Notes under the pieces: model-generated
The model's input: the letters and a program-made list of their open reading frames with translations, nothing else
Databases searched by the model: none
What the model was told of the DNA's origin: nothing
Part shown: piece after piece, positions 16,466 to 24,794 of the stretch
Layout: every line of letters starts with the position of its first letter
Numbering within the stretch: the stretch's first letter is position 1
Origin: Ruminococcus sp.
Lineage (GTDB): Bacteria > Bacillota > Clostridia > Lachnospirales > Lachnospiraceae
DNA length: 64,000 nt
Direction: 5' to 3'
Assembly: GCA_020024635.1 (NCBI GenBank)
Contig: JAHHTL010000004.1
Coordinates: forward strand, 1-64,000
Position numbers and translations under genes: made by a program

Positions 16466-17218
16466 ATGGTTCAGTATGTTGAAGTAGAAAATAGAAAAGG
16501 AAAAATTCTTCGAGGATTTTTAAATATTCCGGAGGGAGAAACGAATCCGCCGGTTGTCTTAAATCTGCATGGCTTCGGTGGAAGTCTTTCTGGGTACAAA
16601 TATGCACATACACATCTGGCAAGAACACTTGAGTCAGAAGGAATCGCATGTATGCGGTTTGACTTTTACGGATGTGGTGAGAGTGACGGAGAGTTTGACG
16701 AGATGACGTTCACAGGACTACTTGAGGATGTAGAAGATGTCTATGCATGGTTAAAGAATCAGTCATGTGTAGATGGGGAAAGAATTATCTTATCAGGTCA
16801 GAGCATGGGTGGATTTGTAGCAGCAAGTTCTGCTCCTCGCATTCAGCCATATGGTTTGGTTTTGATGTGTCCAGGAGCAGGAATGTGGTTTGGATGTAAA
16901 GAGCGTGCAGACCAACTTAAAAATCTCGGAATGACTTTCGCAGATATGGAAGGACTAAAATTTGGAGTGGAATTCAACTATGATCTTGCAACATATTCAC
17001 CATTTGAAGATGCAAAAGGATATGACGGTAGTGTATTGATCCTTCGAGGAACAAAAGATGACCTTGTCGATGATAACACTTGTGAAAAGTATATGGAATG
17101 TTATACTGGAGCAAAGAAATTCGTGAAGATCGAGGGCGGCAACCATAATTTCGCAAATATACCGGCAAGAGAAGCATGTGAGACAGAAATTGTAAACTAT
17201 GTAAAAGAAATCATCTGA
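16466..17218 (+). CDS. Alpha/beta hydrolase (esterase-like)
   Basis: A 250-residue cytoplasmic serine hydrolase with the full triad. Nucleophile Ser is in LSGQSMGGF (GxSxG, about residue 113), Asp in LRGTKDDLVDD (about 198), and His in EGGNHNF (about 228). The oxyanion region is NLHGFGG. Overall it resembles cinnamoyl/feruloyl esterases and related acyl hydrolases of Firmicutes (Lactobacillus Est/LJ0536 type), although this is from memory of motifs. The ATG follows the transporter stop with no gap, so the two are coupled. Together with the downstream ene-reductase it suggests hydrolysis of an imported ester before reduction. Confidence 0.9.
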   Translation: MVQYVEVENRKGKILRGFLNIPEGETNPPVVLNLHGFGGSLSGYKYAHTHLARTLESEGIACMRFDFYGCGESDGEFDEMTFTGLLEDVEDVYAWLKNQSCVDGERIILSGQSMGGFVAASSAPRIQPYGLVLMCPGAGMWFGCKERADQLKNLGMTFADMEGLKFGVEFNYDLATYSPFEDAKGYDGSVLILRGTKDDLVDDNTCEKYMECYTGAKKFVKIEGGNHNFANIPAREACETEIVNYVKEII

Positions 17219-17241
17219 TTTCAGAAAGGTAGGAGAACAAG

Positions 17242-19167
17242 ATGAAATTATTAGAGAGCATTCAGGTAGGGAATACGACACTGAAAAACAGAATTATGTT
17301 TCCACCTCTAACAACAGGTTATGAGGCAAAAGATGGAAGCATCACTCCACAAAGTCAGGCATTTTATGAAAGACTCGCAGAGGGTGGAGTATCTTATATT
17401 GTACTTGGGGACGTTGCACCAATTAAAACATTTACACCAGTTCCAAAATTATGTGATGATAGCCAGATTGAAAGTTTTCGTAAACTGGCAGATGCAGTAC
17501 ACAAACATGGTGCAAAGATTGGATTGCAGATTTTCCATCCAGAATATGATACGGAGAGTATTACAGAGCTTTTCATGAAGGGGGACTTTGACGGACTCCG
17601 TGCAAAAATGAAACATGATATGACACATTTTATCGATGAAGTTTCTGAAGAAAGTCTGCATGCAATTATTGAAAAGATGTGTGAATGTGCAAAGAGAGCA
17701 CAAGTCGCTGGAATTGATGCGATTCAGGTACATGGGGATCGCTTGGTTGGAGCACTTTCTAGCACAATTTTAAATCACAGAACAGATAAATATGGCGGAA
17801 GCCTAGAGAACCGTACAAGATTTGCGGTTGAGCTTGTAACAGCACTTAGAAAAGCAGTACCAGATATGATCATTGATTACAAGTTAGCTGTTGTTACACC
17901 ACAAAGAGGAAAGGGTGGAGTAATTGCAGAAGAAGCAGTTGTATTTGCAAAATGGCTTGAGGAAGCTGGAGTAGATATGCTTCACGTAGCACAGGCAAAT
18001 CACACTGGAAACATGGCAGATACAATCCCACCAATGGGGGTTCAGCCATATGCATTTTTTGCTGACATTGCAGAAAAAGTAAAAGAACAGGTTAATATTC
18101 CTGTTAGTACAGTTGGAAGAATCGTAAGTCCAGCACTTGCAGAAAGTATTTTGGAAAGTGGAAAAGCAGACATTATAGGACTTGGAAGACCGTTGCTTGC
18201 AGATCCTGACTGGGTTAAAAAACTTGCAGAAGGAAATGGAAATCACATCCGTCAATGTATCATGTGTAACAAAGGGTGTACAGACCGAATCCAGAACCGT
18301 GAATTTTTAAGTTGTATTTTAAATGCGGAGAACGGATATGAATTAGAAAGAAAGATTACACCAGCAGAGACACCAAAACGTGTTATCGTAGTTGGAGGAG
18401 GTCCAGCAGGATTAGAAGCTGCGAGAGTTGCTGCATTAAAAGGACATCAGGTAACTTTGTTTGAAGAAAAGACCGTTCTTGGAGGACAGATTCAGATTGC
18501 CAAAGTTCCACCGAGAAAAGAAGAGATGGAGCGTGCTCTTGTTTATTTAACAAATGCGGTAAAAGAAGCAGGCGTGGAGATTTTCTGCGGAAAGAAAGTG
18601 ACAGAGGATGATTTGCTTGCTTACGGAGCAGATGCAGTGATTATTGCGACAGGAGCTTCCAACATGATGCTTCCAATTCCAGGAGCAGACAGTACACGTG
18701 TATGTAGTGCGTGGGATGTTTTGGAAGGAACTGCACAGGTATATGGAAGAGCAGCTGTAATTGGCGGCGGAATGGTAGGATGTGAAACTGCAGAATATCT
18801 AGCAGAGAGAGGATGTTCAGTGAGCATTGTCGAGATGTTAGATAAGATTGCAAATGGAGAGAGCACTACAATCCTTCCTACTTTGATGGAAAACTTTGAG
18901 AAAAATCATGTTGCTCAGTATGTATCTCACAAAGTAGAAAGCATCGGAGAAAAGGCAGTTGTATGTAAGACAGCAGATGGCGAGACAAAAGAAATTCCGT
19001 ATGATTTTGTTGTAATGGCTGTGGGAGCAAGAGCAAATGCATTTGAGACAGAAAAATTAGAAAAAGCAGGAATTGTAGTGACCAAGATCGGAGACTGCAA
19101 AGACCGTGCATCTGATATTGAGAATGCAGTAAAATCAGGATACGATGCTGCAAATGCAATTATGTAA
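17242..19167 (+). CDS. NADH:flavin oxidoreductase, Fe-S ene-reductase (2-enoate reductase / 2,4-dienoyl-CoA reductase / BaiCD type)
   Basis: A 641-residue multidomain enzyme. Residues about 1-350 form an FMN-binding TIM barrel of the old yellow enzyme family (IMFPPLTTGYEAKDG, IQVHGDRLVGALSSTILNHRTDKYGGSLENRTRF). A [4Fe-4S] motif follows (C-x2-C-x3-C-x11-C, CIMCNKGC...SC, about residue 340). The rest is an FAD/NAD(P)H two-dinucleotide-fold module (VIVVGGGPAGLEAARVAALKG; AAVIGGGMVGCETAEYLAERG). This architecture transfers hydride to an activated C=C bond, as in 2-enoate reductase, BaiCD/BaiH of bile-acid degradation and flavonoid or steroid ene-reductases. The substrate is not decided by sequence. 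It is the last gene of the AraC-controlled operon. Confidence 0.93.
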   Translation: MKLLESIQVGNTTLKNRIMFPPLTTGYEAKDGSITPQSQAFYERLAEGGVSYIVLGDVAPIKTFTPVPKLCDDSQIESFRKLADAVHKHGAKIGLQIFHPEYDTESITELFMKGDFDGLRAKMKHDMTHFIDEVSEESLHAIIEKMCECAKRAQVAGIDAIQVHGDRLVGALSSTILNHRTDKYGGSLENRTRFAVELVTALRKAVPDMIIDYKLAVVTPQRGKGGVIAEEAVVFAKWLEEAGVDMLHVAQANHTGNMADTIPPMGVQPYAFFADIAEKVKEQVNIPVSTVGRIVSPALAESILESGKADIIGLGRPLLADPDWVKKLAEGNGNHIRQCIMCNKGCTDRIQNREFLSCILNAENGYELERKITPAETPKRVIVVGGGPAGLEAARVAALKGHQVTLFEEKTVLGGQIQIAKVPPRKEEMERALVYLTNAVKEAGVEIFCGKKVTEDDLLAYGADAVIIATGASNMMLPIPGADSTRVCSAWDVLEGTAQVYGRAAVIGGGMVGCETAEYLAERGCSVSIVEMLDKIANGESTTILPTLMENFEKNHVAQYVSHKVESIGEKAVVCKTADGETKEIPYDFVVMAVGARANAFETEKLEKAGIVVTKIGDCKDRASDIENAVKSGYDAANAIM

Positions 19168-19215
19168 GAAAAGATTTTTATCGTCGAAAATTTGATCAAA
19201 CGAGATGAAACATAG

Positions 19216-19264
19216 AAAAAGCTAGTGATGAGGACAGAGAAAAGGTTGTCATCACTAGCTTTTT
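19216..19264 (+). terminator. Terminator of the ene-reductase operon
   Basis: AAAAAGCTAGTGATGA pairs with TCATCACTAGCTTTTT around a 17-nt loop. Confidence 0.9.
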
Positions 19265-19363
19265 AAAATGAAATTCATCATAAATGTTATTGCCTAAAAC
19301 TGTATATACTTAAAATTAGATCACACCTGTAAATAGAAAGATGGGTGTAAAGTAATGACAAGT

Positions 19364-19408
19364 CATGTGTAAATATTGTTTTACATGTGGAAAGAAATAT
19401 AGTATACT
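19364..19408 (+). promoter_or_regulatory. purA promoter with an imperfect inverted repeat over the -35 box
   Basis: TTTACA (19380-19385), 17-bp spacer, TATACT (19403-19408). CATGTGTAAA (19364-19373) and TTTTACATG (19379-19387 region) form an imperfect inverted repeat covering the -35 box, so a repressor could act here. No purine riboswitch fold is seen. Confidence 0.65.
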
Positions 19409-19441
19409 TTTAAGGTGAAAATTAGATTAGGAGGAAAGAAA

Positions 19442-20734
19442 ATGGTTAAAGCAGTAGTTGGTGCTAACTGGGGTGATGAAGGAAAAGGAAAAATCACGGA
19501 CATGCTTGGCAAAGAAGCAGATGTTATCGTCCGCTTTCAAGGTGGAGCAAATGCAGGGCATACGATTGTAAATGATTATGGAAAATTTGCATTGCACACA
19601 CTACCATCAGGTGTATTTTACAACCATACTACAAGCGTGATTGGGAATGGGGTTGCACTTGATATTCCAAGTTTGTTTCAAGAAGTTCAGTCGATTCTTG
19701 AAAAAGGGGTTCCAATGCCTAAAATTCTTGTATCAGAAAGGGCTCAGATTGTGATGTCATACCATAAAAAGTTTGATGCCTATGAAGAAGAACGACTTGC
19801 TGGAAAGTCTTTTGGATCTACAAAGTCTGGAATTGCACCATTTTATTCCGATAAATTTTCGAAAATAGGGTTTGAAGTAAATGAACTTTTCGATGAAGAG
19901 CTACTGAAAGAGAAAGTTATCCGTGTGGCAAATATAAAAAATGTACTTTTAGAACATCTATATCATAAACCTCTCATTGATCCGGAGGAACTTTATCAGG
20001 AACTGAAAGGCTATAGAGAAATGGTTGAACCGTATGTGTGCAATGTATCTTTCTATCTTCACCGCGCATTGAAAGAGGGGAAGAATATTCTGTTAGAAGG
20101 ACAACTTGGATCTTTAAAAGATCCAGATCATGGCATTTATCCAATGGTAACATCTTCGTCTACTCTGGCTGGATATGGAGCAGTTGGAGCTGGGATTCCA
20201 CCGTATGAGATACGACAGATTGTGACTGTTTGTAAGGCATATTCAAGTGCAGTTGGAGCAGGTGCGTTCGTGAGTGAAATTTTCGGAGAAGAGGCAGAAG
20301 AACTTCGAAAACGTGGAGGAGATGGCGGAGAATATGGTGCAACCACTGGACGTCCAAGACGGATGGGATGGTTTGACTGTGTGGCTTCGAAGTATGGATG
20401 TCGATTGCAAGGAACTACAGAAGTTGCATTTACAGTGCTTGATGTGCTTGGGTATTTGGATGAAATTCCAGTTTGTGTGGGATATAAGATAGGTGATGAA
20501 ATCACAACGGAATTTCCGGTTACACATCTTCTCAAAAAAGCAAAGCCGGTGTTAAAGAACCTTCCAGGATGGAAATGCGATATTCGTGGAATAAAAAAAT
20601 ATGAAGATCTTCCGTTGAACTGTAGAAATTATATTGAATTTATTGAAGAACAAATAGGATATCCTATTACAATGATTAGTAATGGACCAGGAAGAGAAGA
20701 TATTATATATAAAGGAGAAAAAGCTACTCTATAG
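19442..20734 (+). CDS. purA: Adenylosuccinate synthetase
   Basis: A 430-residue GTP-dependent enzyme joining IMP and aspartate, the first committed step to AMP. The N-terminal GANWGDEGKGKITDM loop and RFQGGANAGHTI are family signatures. GSTKSGIAPFYSDK, LEGQLGSLKDPDHGIYPMVTSSS and GATTGRPRRMGWFD complete the active site. AGGAGG lies 7 nt before the ATG at 19442; the longer frame from 19415 would run through the Shine-Dalgarno site. It is transcribed alone, with a terminator overlapping the stop codon. Confidence 0.96.
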   Translation: MVKAVVGANWGDEGKGKITDMLGKEADVIVRFQGGANAGHTIVNDYGKFALHTLPSGVFYNHTTSVIGNGVALDIPSLFQEVQSILEKGVPMPKILVSERAQIVMSYHKKFDAYEEERLAGKSFGSTKSGIAPFYSDKFSKIGFEVNELFDEELLKEKVIRVANIKNVLLEHLYHKPLIDPEELYQELKGYREMVEPYVCNVSFYLHRALKEGKNILLEGQLGSLKDPDHGIYPMVTSSSTLAGYGAVGAGIPPYEIRQIVTVCKAYSSAVGAGAFVSEIFGEEAEELRKRGGDGGEYGATTGRPRRMGWFDCVASKYGCRLQGTTEVAFTVLDVLGYLDEIPVCVGYKIGDEITTEFPVTHLLKKAKPVLKNLPGWKCDIRGIKKYEDLPLNCRNYIEFIEEQIGYPITMISNGPGREDIIYKGEKATL

Positions 20735-20747
20735 GAGTGGCTTTTTT
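20717..20747 (+). terminator. Terminator overlapping the purA stop codon
   Basis: AAAAGCTACTC pairs with GAGTGGCTTTT around TATAG, followed by further T. The loop includes the TAG stop at 20732-20734. Confidence 0.8.
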
Positions 20748-20809
20748 GGAATATACATTGAAATGCTTTCATAGAATATAACGTTGAGACAAAAAAAGGA
20801 GGCGTTAGG

Positions 20810-20965
20810 ATGTGTGAAAAAGGAAAGAAGAAAAGCCAAGAAGTCATTTCAATGGAAGAATATCTTGAAAAAACAGAAAATTCAAGAAAATCAAACATTA
20901 AGCGAGATGAAAAAAAGGCAGCTGCTGTCAATACTGCCCTAGAATTTGCTTATTTATATATGTAA
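20810..20965 (+). CDS. Small charged protein, 51 residues, function unknown
   Basis: A short open frame (MCEKGKKKSQEVISMEEYLE...) with a strong AAGGAGG site 8 nt before the ATG. It is lysine- and glutamate-rich, with no hydrophobic helix, and ends in LEFAYLYM. It lies between the purA terminator and a convergent small membrane protein gene. The good ribosome site and lack of overlap with other genes support translation. No family is recognised. Confidence 0.6.
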   Translation: MCEKGKKKSQEVISMEEYLEKTENSRKSNIKRDEKKAAAVNTALEFAYLYM

Positions 20966-20971
20966 TGCAGA

Positions 20972-21172
20972 TCAATCATCTTTGTGGAATAAATGGCAAA
21001 AGAGTGTATAGGCGTAAAAGAGTACAGGAAGTACAATGGTGCCTGCTACTGAAATTTTCAAAAGCTCATTACAAATCGGATGATCAATCATTGCAAACAC
21101 AAGTGTGCTGATATAAAGCAAAATCAGAAGAATGGCAGTGATGAATGCAAAGATACGTTTTGTTTTTTTCAT
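20972..21172 (-). CDS. Small two-helix membrane protein, function unknown
   Basis: A 66-residue protein. Two hydrophobic helices are visible, at about residues 7-29 (IFAFITAILLILLYISTLVFAMI) and 40-60 (ISVAGTIVLPVLFYAYTLFC), joined by a short polar loop. The start is basic (MKKTKR), and the tail is short and charged (HLFHKDD). AAGGA stands about 9 nt before the ATG on the minus strand. It ends 6 nt from the convergent 51-residue gene. I do not recognise a named family. Confidence 0.7.
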   Translation of the reverse strand: MKKTKRIFAFITAILLILLYISTLVFAMIDHPICNELLKISVAGTIVLPVLFYAYTLFCHLFHKDD

Positions 21173-21249
21173 AAGAATTCCTTTCTGTGATACAAAATAA
21201 ATAGATGCAATCTATTATAACCAAAAAGTACGCTTATTGCAATTTCTGA

Positions 21250-21278
21250 TTTACGAACTAGAAAATATGTTATATAAT
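21250..21278 (+). promoter_or_regulatory. Promoter of the SEC-C protein gene
   Basis: TTTACG (21250-21255), 17-bp spacer, TATAAT (21273-21278). The start site would be near 21285, which rules out the upstream start at 21237 and supports the ATG at 21321. Confidence 0.65.
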
Positions 21279-21320
21279 AACAATATTAGCGAAATTATGA
21301 TAAAAGGAGATAAATATACC

Positions 21321-21836
21321 ATGAGTGAAAAATGTCTATTAGAACAGTGGCATGATACCGCCTATAATGAAAAACTGTCAAGAGAGCAGTTGGAGCATTT
21401 CTGGGGAGGTTATTTTAATATTGAGAAGGGGATTTATGAGCAACTTCTTGAAAATCCAGAAGAAGAGGTAAAGGGAACTGTAGCAGAACTTGCGCAAAAG
21501 TATGGACAAGAAGTACTTGTCATGGTTGGATTTTTAGATGGAATCAACGATAGTTTGGTTGAACCAAATCCAATTGAAACAATGACAGAAGATACGGTTG
21601 TAAGTCTTGCTTTTGATAAGGAAAAACTTTATAAAAATATGGTAGATGCAAAGGCAGACTGGCTTTATGAATTGCCACAATGGAAGAAGATTTTTGATGA
21701 TGAGACAAGAAGACGCTTGTATCTTGAACAGAAGAAATCAGGAACCATTCGCAAAGAGAAAAAGATTGGAAGAAACGATCCATGTCCATGTGGAAGTGGA
21801 AAAAAATATAAAAAATGCTGTGGAAAAAACGCATAA
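21321..21836 (+). CDS. SEC-C zinc-motif protein
   Basis: A 171-residue soluble protein. The first about 145 residues are helical and acidic (EQWHDTAYNEKLSREQLEHFW...) without a recognised catalytic motif. The last 20 residues are a SEC-C domain, GRNDPCPCGSGKKYKKCC, which binds one zinc as at the C-terminus of SecA. Such small SEC-C proteins are common in Lachnospiraceae; binding to SecB-like partners or ribosomes has been proposed for relatives, but no function is established here. AAAGGAG precedes the ATG by about 11 nt and a promoter lies 43 bp upstream. Confidence 0.85.
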   Translation: MSEKCLLEQWHDTAYNEKLSREQLEHFWGGYFNIEKGIYEQLLENPEEEVKGTVAELAQKYGQEVLVMVGFLDGINDSLVEPNPIETMTEDTVVSLAFDKEKLYKNMVDAKADWLYELPQWKKIFDDETRRRLYLEQKKSGTIRKEKKIGRNDPCPCGSGKKYKKCCGKNA

Positions 21837-21908
21837 TTTCAATTGCTGAATAAATGAAAACTTTTCGGGCATACTGTTACTGAATTTTCAATAAAAGGAG
21901 GTAATTGT

Positions 21909-22241
21909 ATGCCTGAATTAAAATGTAATGTACAGACATGCCAGCATAACAAAAATTTTCTTTGTGATCTCGATAAAGTAGAGGTAGGAGGAAAAAAGGC
22001 GACCACAGCGGTAGAGACAAGTTGTGATAGCTTTGAAGAAAGAAAAACAAATGGATATTCAAACAGCGCATATGAAAGTAGTAATGAGAAAAAGGCTTCT
22101 TTGTGTAGTTGTGTTGATTGCAAAGCTACAGAGTGTATGTACAATAGTGATTGTCAGTGTCAGGCTGGTAAGATTGATGTTGAAGGAGATCAAGCAAGCC
22201 GCTGTGAAGGAACAAATTGTGCAACTTTTCAGTGCAAATAA
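21909..22241 (+). CDS. Protein with two DUF1540 cysteine-rich repeats
   Basis: A 110-residue protein of two similar cysteine-rich modules, about residues 5-42 (LKCNVQTCQHNKNFLCDLDKVEV) and 68-108 (CVDCKATECMYNSDCQCQAGKIDV). Each has the C-x4-C-x6-C spacing and closing cysteines of DUF1540. A Ser/Asn/Glu-rich linker joins them. The module probably binds a metal, but the role is unknown; the family is frequent in clostridia. AAAGGAGG precedes the ATG, and a terminator lies 15 nt downstream. Confidence 0.85.
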   Translation: MPELKCNVQTCQHNKNFLCDLDKVEVGGKKATTAVETSCDSFEERKTNGYSNSAYESSNEKKASLCSCVDCKATECMYNSDCQCQAGKIDVEGDQASRCEGTNCATFQCK

Positions 22242-22255
22242 TTTGAATAAACATC

Positions 22256-22287
22256 AAAAAATGTCCGGATATTTCCGGGCATTTTTT
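22256..22287 (+). terminator. Terminator after the DUF1540 gene
   Basis: AAAAAATGTCCGGA pairs with TCCGGGCATTTTTT (one G-T pair) around a 3-4 nt loop. Confidence 0.9.
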
Positions 22288-22306
22288 AGGCAGAGTGGAT
22301 TGTTCC

Positions 22307-22336
22307 TTGACGGGTATTGTGCAAAAGGGATATAAT
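22307..22336 (+). promoter_or_regulatory. Promoter of the AI-2E transporter-metA unit
   Basis: TTGACG (22307-22312), 18-bp spacer, TATAAT (22331-22336), 38 bp before the start codon. Confidence 0.75.
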
Positions 22337-22373
22337 CAAATGTAAATGAAAAATGAAAGGGAGAAGTTGATTC

Positions 22374-23741
22374 ATGAACGGTGAACAGGATAACGTAAGA
22401 AAAGAGAAAAAAAAAGAATCGGGTGATTTTTATTTGCAACGCCCCATTTTTGGAAACAAAGGACCATCCGTTTTGCGTCAAAGATTTAGTCGAGGAATGA
22501 CGTTTTTTTTGGTGATTGCAGCTAGCATTGTTTTTTATTTTGCTCTTCTAAGACTTCCCCATTTATCTGAAATAATAAAAAAGATTTATCATGTGTTAAA
22601 GCCAGTATTATATGGATGCGTGATTGCCTTTTTACTCAATCCAATTGTAAACTTTATCGAAAAAAAACTTCGCCCGTTTCTGATGAAAAAAATGAAAAAC
22701 AAGAAACGAGCACACAGCATAGCTAGATGTACCGGTATTTTTGTTGCTGTTGCTGTAATGTTATTTATAGTATTTACGCTGTTTAATATGATGATTCCAG
22801 AGCTGTATCGAAGTATCAGAGATATGATCCTCACAGTGCCAAGTCAGCTTACTAGCTTGGTGAATCAAATTACAGAAATGAATACCAAAGATACTACCAT
22901 CAGTCAGTTGATGAACAGCATTTTAAAAGAATCAACGGATTACATACAAAAATGGATGAGAAGTGATCTACTATCACAAATTAATATTTTAATGTCCAAT
23001 TTGACTGTTGGGGTTATCAATGTTATTAGTGAGTTATTTAATGCCATTCTTGGAATTATTATTTCTGTTTACATTTTATATAGCAAGGAGATATTTGCAA
23101 AGCAGGCGAAAAAAATTATTTATGCATTGTTTAATACCTCTCACGCGAATTTAATCTTACATCTTACGATTAAAAGTAACTACATTTTTGGTGGGTTTTT
23201 GATTGGAAAGATTATTGATTCTGCTATCATAGGGGTGATTTGTTTTGCCGGTCTATCCATCTTAAATATGCCGTATACACTTCTTGTTAGTGTGATTGTT
23301 GGGGTGACAAATGTAATCCCATTTTTTGGACCTTATATAGGCGCGGTGCCAAGTGCAATCTTGATTTTGCTTGCGAATCCTCAAAAAGGAACCTACTTCA
23401 TTATATTTATTCTCCTTCTTCAGCAACTCGATGGGAATATCATAGGTCCTAAAATTTTGGGAGATTACACAGGACTTTCAGTGTTTTGGGTTGTGTTTGC
23501 AATTTTACTCGGAGGAGGATTGTTTGGATTTGTAGGGATGATTCTTGGGGTTCCGACGTTTGCGGTGATCTATTATGTAGTGCAGATGCTGATTGAAAAT
23601 AAGCTTTCAAGAAAAAATCTTCCAACTCAAACGGATGCATATGGTAGCGATCATTATGTAAATGCGCAGGGAGTATATGTAAAAGCAGATAGTGATAAAC
23701 AGGAAGTGGAAACGATAGAAAATGAGAAAAAAGAGGAATAG
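22374..23741 (+). CDS. AI-2E family transporter (PF01594)
   Basis: A 455-residue integral membrane protein. Early helices include SRGMTFFLVIAASIVFYFALLRL and LYGCVIAFLLNPIVNFIEK; an extracytoplasmic amphipathic stretch covers about residues 145-220. Four or five C-terminal helices carry the family signature GVTNVIPFFGPYIGAVPSAILILL, then LLQQLDGNIIGPKILGD. The family is named for TqsA/AI-2 export but also includes Na+/H+ antiporters and spore cortex transporters, so the substrate is open. The tail is long and charged. It is followed after 3 nt by metA, so the two are probably cotranscribed. Confidence 0.9.
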   Translation: MNGEQDNVRKEKKKESGDFYLQRPIFGNKGPSVLRQRFSRGMTFFLVIAASIVFYFALLRLPHLSEIIKKIYHVLKPVLYGCVIAFLLNPIVNFIEKKLRPFLMKKMKNKKRAHSIARCTGIFVAVAVMLFIVFTLFNMMIPELYRSIRDMILTVPSQLTSLVNQITEMNTKDTTISQLMNSILKESTDYIQKWMRSDLLSQINILMSNLTVGVINVISELFNAILGIIISVYILYSKEIFAKQAKKIIYALFNTSHANLILHLTIKSNYIFGGFLIGKIIDSAIIGVICFAGLSILNMPYTLLVSVIVGVTNVIPFFGPYIGAVPSAILILLANPQKGTYFIIFILLLQQLDGNIIGPKILGDYTGLSVFWVVFAILLGGGLFGFVGMILGVPTFAVIYYVVQMLIENKLSRKNLPTQTDAYGSDHYVNAQGVYVKADSDKQEVETIENEKKEE

Positions 23742-23744
23742 AAG

Positions 23745-24668
23745 ATGCCAATCAGAGTACAAAATGATCTTCCGGTAAAGGAAGTACTGGAGCAGGAAAA
23801 TATTTTTGTTATGGATGAGTATCGTGCGGCTCATCAAGATATTAGACCAATTAAAATAGGACTTTTAAATTTGATGCCATTAAAAGAGGATACAGAACTA
23901 CAGATTTTACGTTCTCTTTCCAATACCCCGTTACAAGTGGATGTCACATTTGTTCGCGTTAAAAGTCATATTTCTAAAAATACATCTACAAGTCATATTC
24001 ATAAATTTTACCTTCCTTTTGAAGAGATTAGGGAACAAAAATTTGATGGTTTTATCATCACAGGGGCGCCGGTTGAGCAGATGCCTTTTGAAGAAGTGGA
24101 TTATTGGGAAGAACTAAAAGAAATTATGGAGTGGACAAAGACAAATGTAACATCAACTCTTCATTTGTGCTGGGGGGCTCAGGCAGGACTGTATTATCAC
24201 TTCGGAATCGATAAAGTAGTGCTTCCAAAGAAAGTTTTTGGTGTATATCGTCATCATGTTCGAAATCGAAAGATCCCGCTTGTTCGTGGATTTGATGATG
24301 TGTTCTTTGCACCTCATTCCAGACATACAGCTGTTTTGCAAGAGTTGCTAGAAGCAGATGAGAGAATTACAATTCTTGCAGATTCTGAGGAAGCAGGGGT
24401 GTTTTTGTGTATGGCAGAGGAAGGGAGACAGATTTTTGTAATGGGACATCCAGAATATGACAGAGTTACCCTTGATGCAGAATACAAAAGAGATAAAGCA
24501 AAAGGATTGGAAATTGATGTTCCAGTAAATTACTATCCGTTTGATGATGACACGAAACGGCCGGAATTGATTTGGCGTTCTCACGCAAATAACCTTTATA
24601 CAAATTGGTTGAACTATTATGTTTATCAAGTAACACCATATAATTTGGAGGGTACACCTTTCAAGTAG
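23745..24668 (+). CDS. metA: Homoserine O-acetyltransferase (MetA family)
   Basis: A 307-residue enzyme activating homoserine for methionine synthesis. The glutamine-amidotransferase-like fold shows catalytic Cys142 in LHLCWGAQA, the RHH region around residue 187-195, and FAPHSRHT. MetA enzymes were named succinyltransferases, but acyl choice tracks residue 111: Gly in the succinyl-specific E. coli enzyme, Glu in acetyl-specific ones. Here residue 111 is Glu (ITGAPVEQMPF), so acetyl-CoA is the predicted donor. Length matches the family. It is translated from a GAGG site 3 nt downstream of the AI-2E gene. No SAM riboswitch or T-box precedes it. Confidence 0.94.
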   Translation: MPIRVQNDLPVKEVLEQENIFVMDEYRAAHQDIRPIKIGLLNLMPLKEDTELQILRSLSNTPLQVDVTFVRVKSHISKNTSTSHIHKFYLPFEEIREQKFDGFIITGAPVEQMPFEEVDYWEELKEIMEWTKTNVTSTLHLCWGAQAGLYYHFGIDKVVLPKKVFGVYRHHVRNRKIPLVRGFDDVFFAPHSRHTAVLQELLEADERITILADSEEAGVFLCMAEEGRQIFVMGHPEYDRVTLDAEYKRDKAKGLEIDVPVNYYPFDDDTKRPELIWRSHANNLYTNWLNYYVYQVTPYNLEGTPFK

Positions 24669-24794
24669 GGAAGGAAAACAGAACTTAGGTCGTTCTTTTA
24701 ATCACGATGTCAATAGTTACATTTTGGAAAAATGAAATATTTTTAAACAAAATTAGTGGAAATGAAATCGCGTTTTTTTGTGAAAGATTCTGAG

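Noticed and set aside
15098..19167. Complete bile-acid 7-alpha-dehydroxylation (bai) operon.
   Set aside because: Only the reductase architecture is shared. BaiB, BaiE, BaiF and BaiG counterparts are missing and the transporter is of another family.
19265..19441. Possible purine riboswitch upstream of purA.
   Set aside because: No paired three-way junction with the conserved purine loops can be drawn. The repeats there lie at and upstream of the promoter, so they would not be in the transcript.
20137..20535. A 132-residue minus-strand open frame inside purA.
   Set aside because: It is entirely inside a well-conserved enzyme, has low-complexity composition and lacks a ribosome site. Similar antisense frames in glnS, nrdD and elsewhere were dropped for the same reason.
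24669..24700. Weak AGAAC/GTTCT hairpin with TTTT after metA.
   Set aside because: Only five base pairs. It may terminate metA transcription but is too weak to list as a feature.
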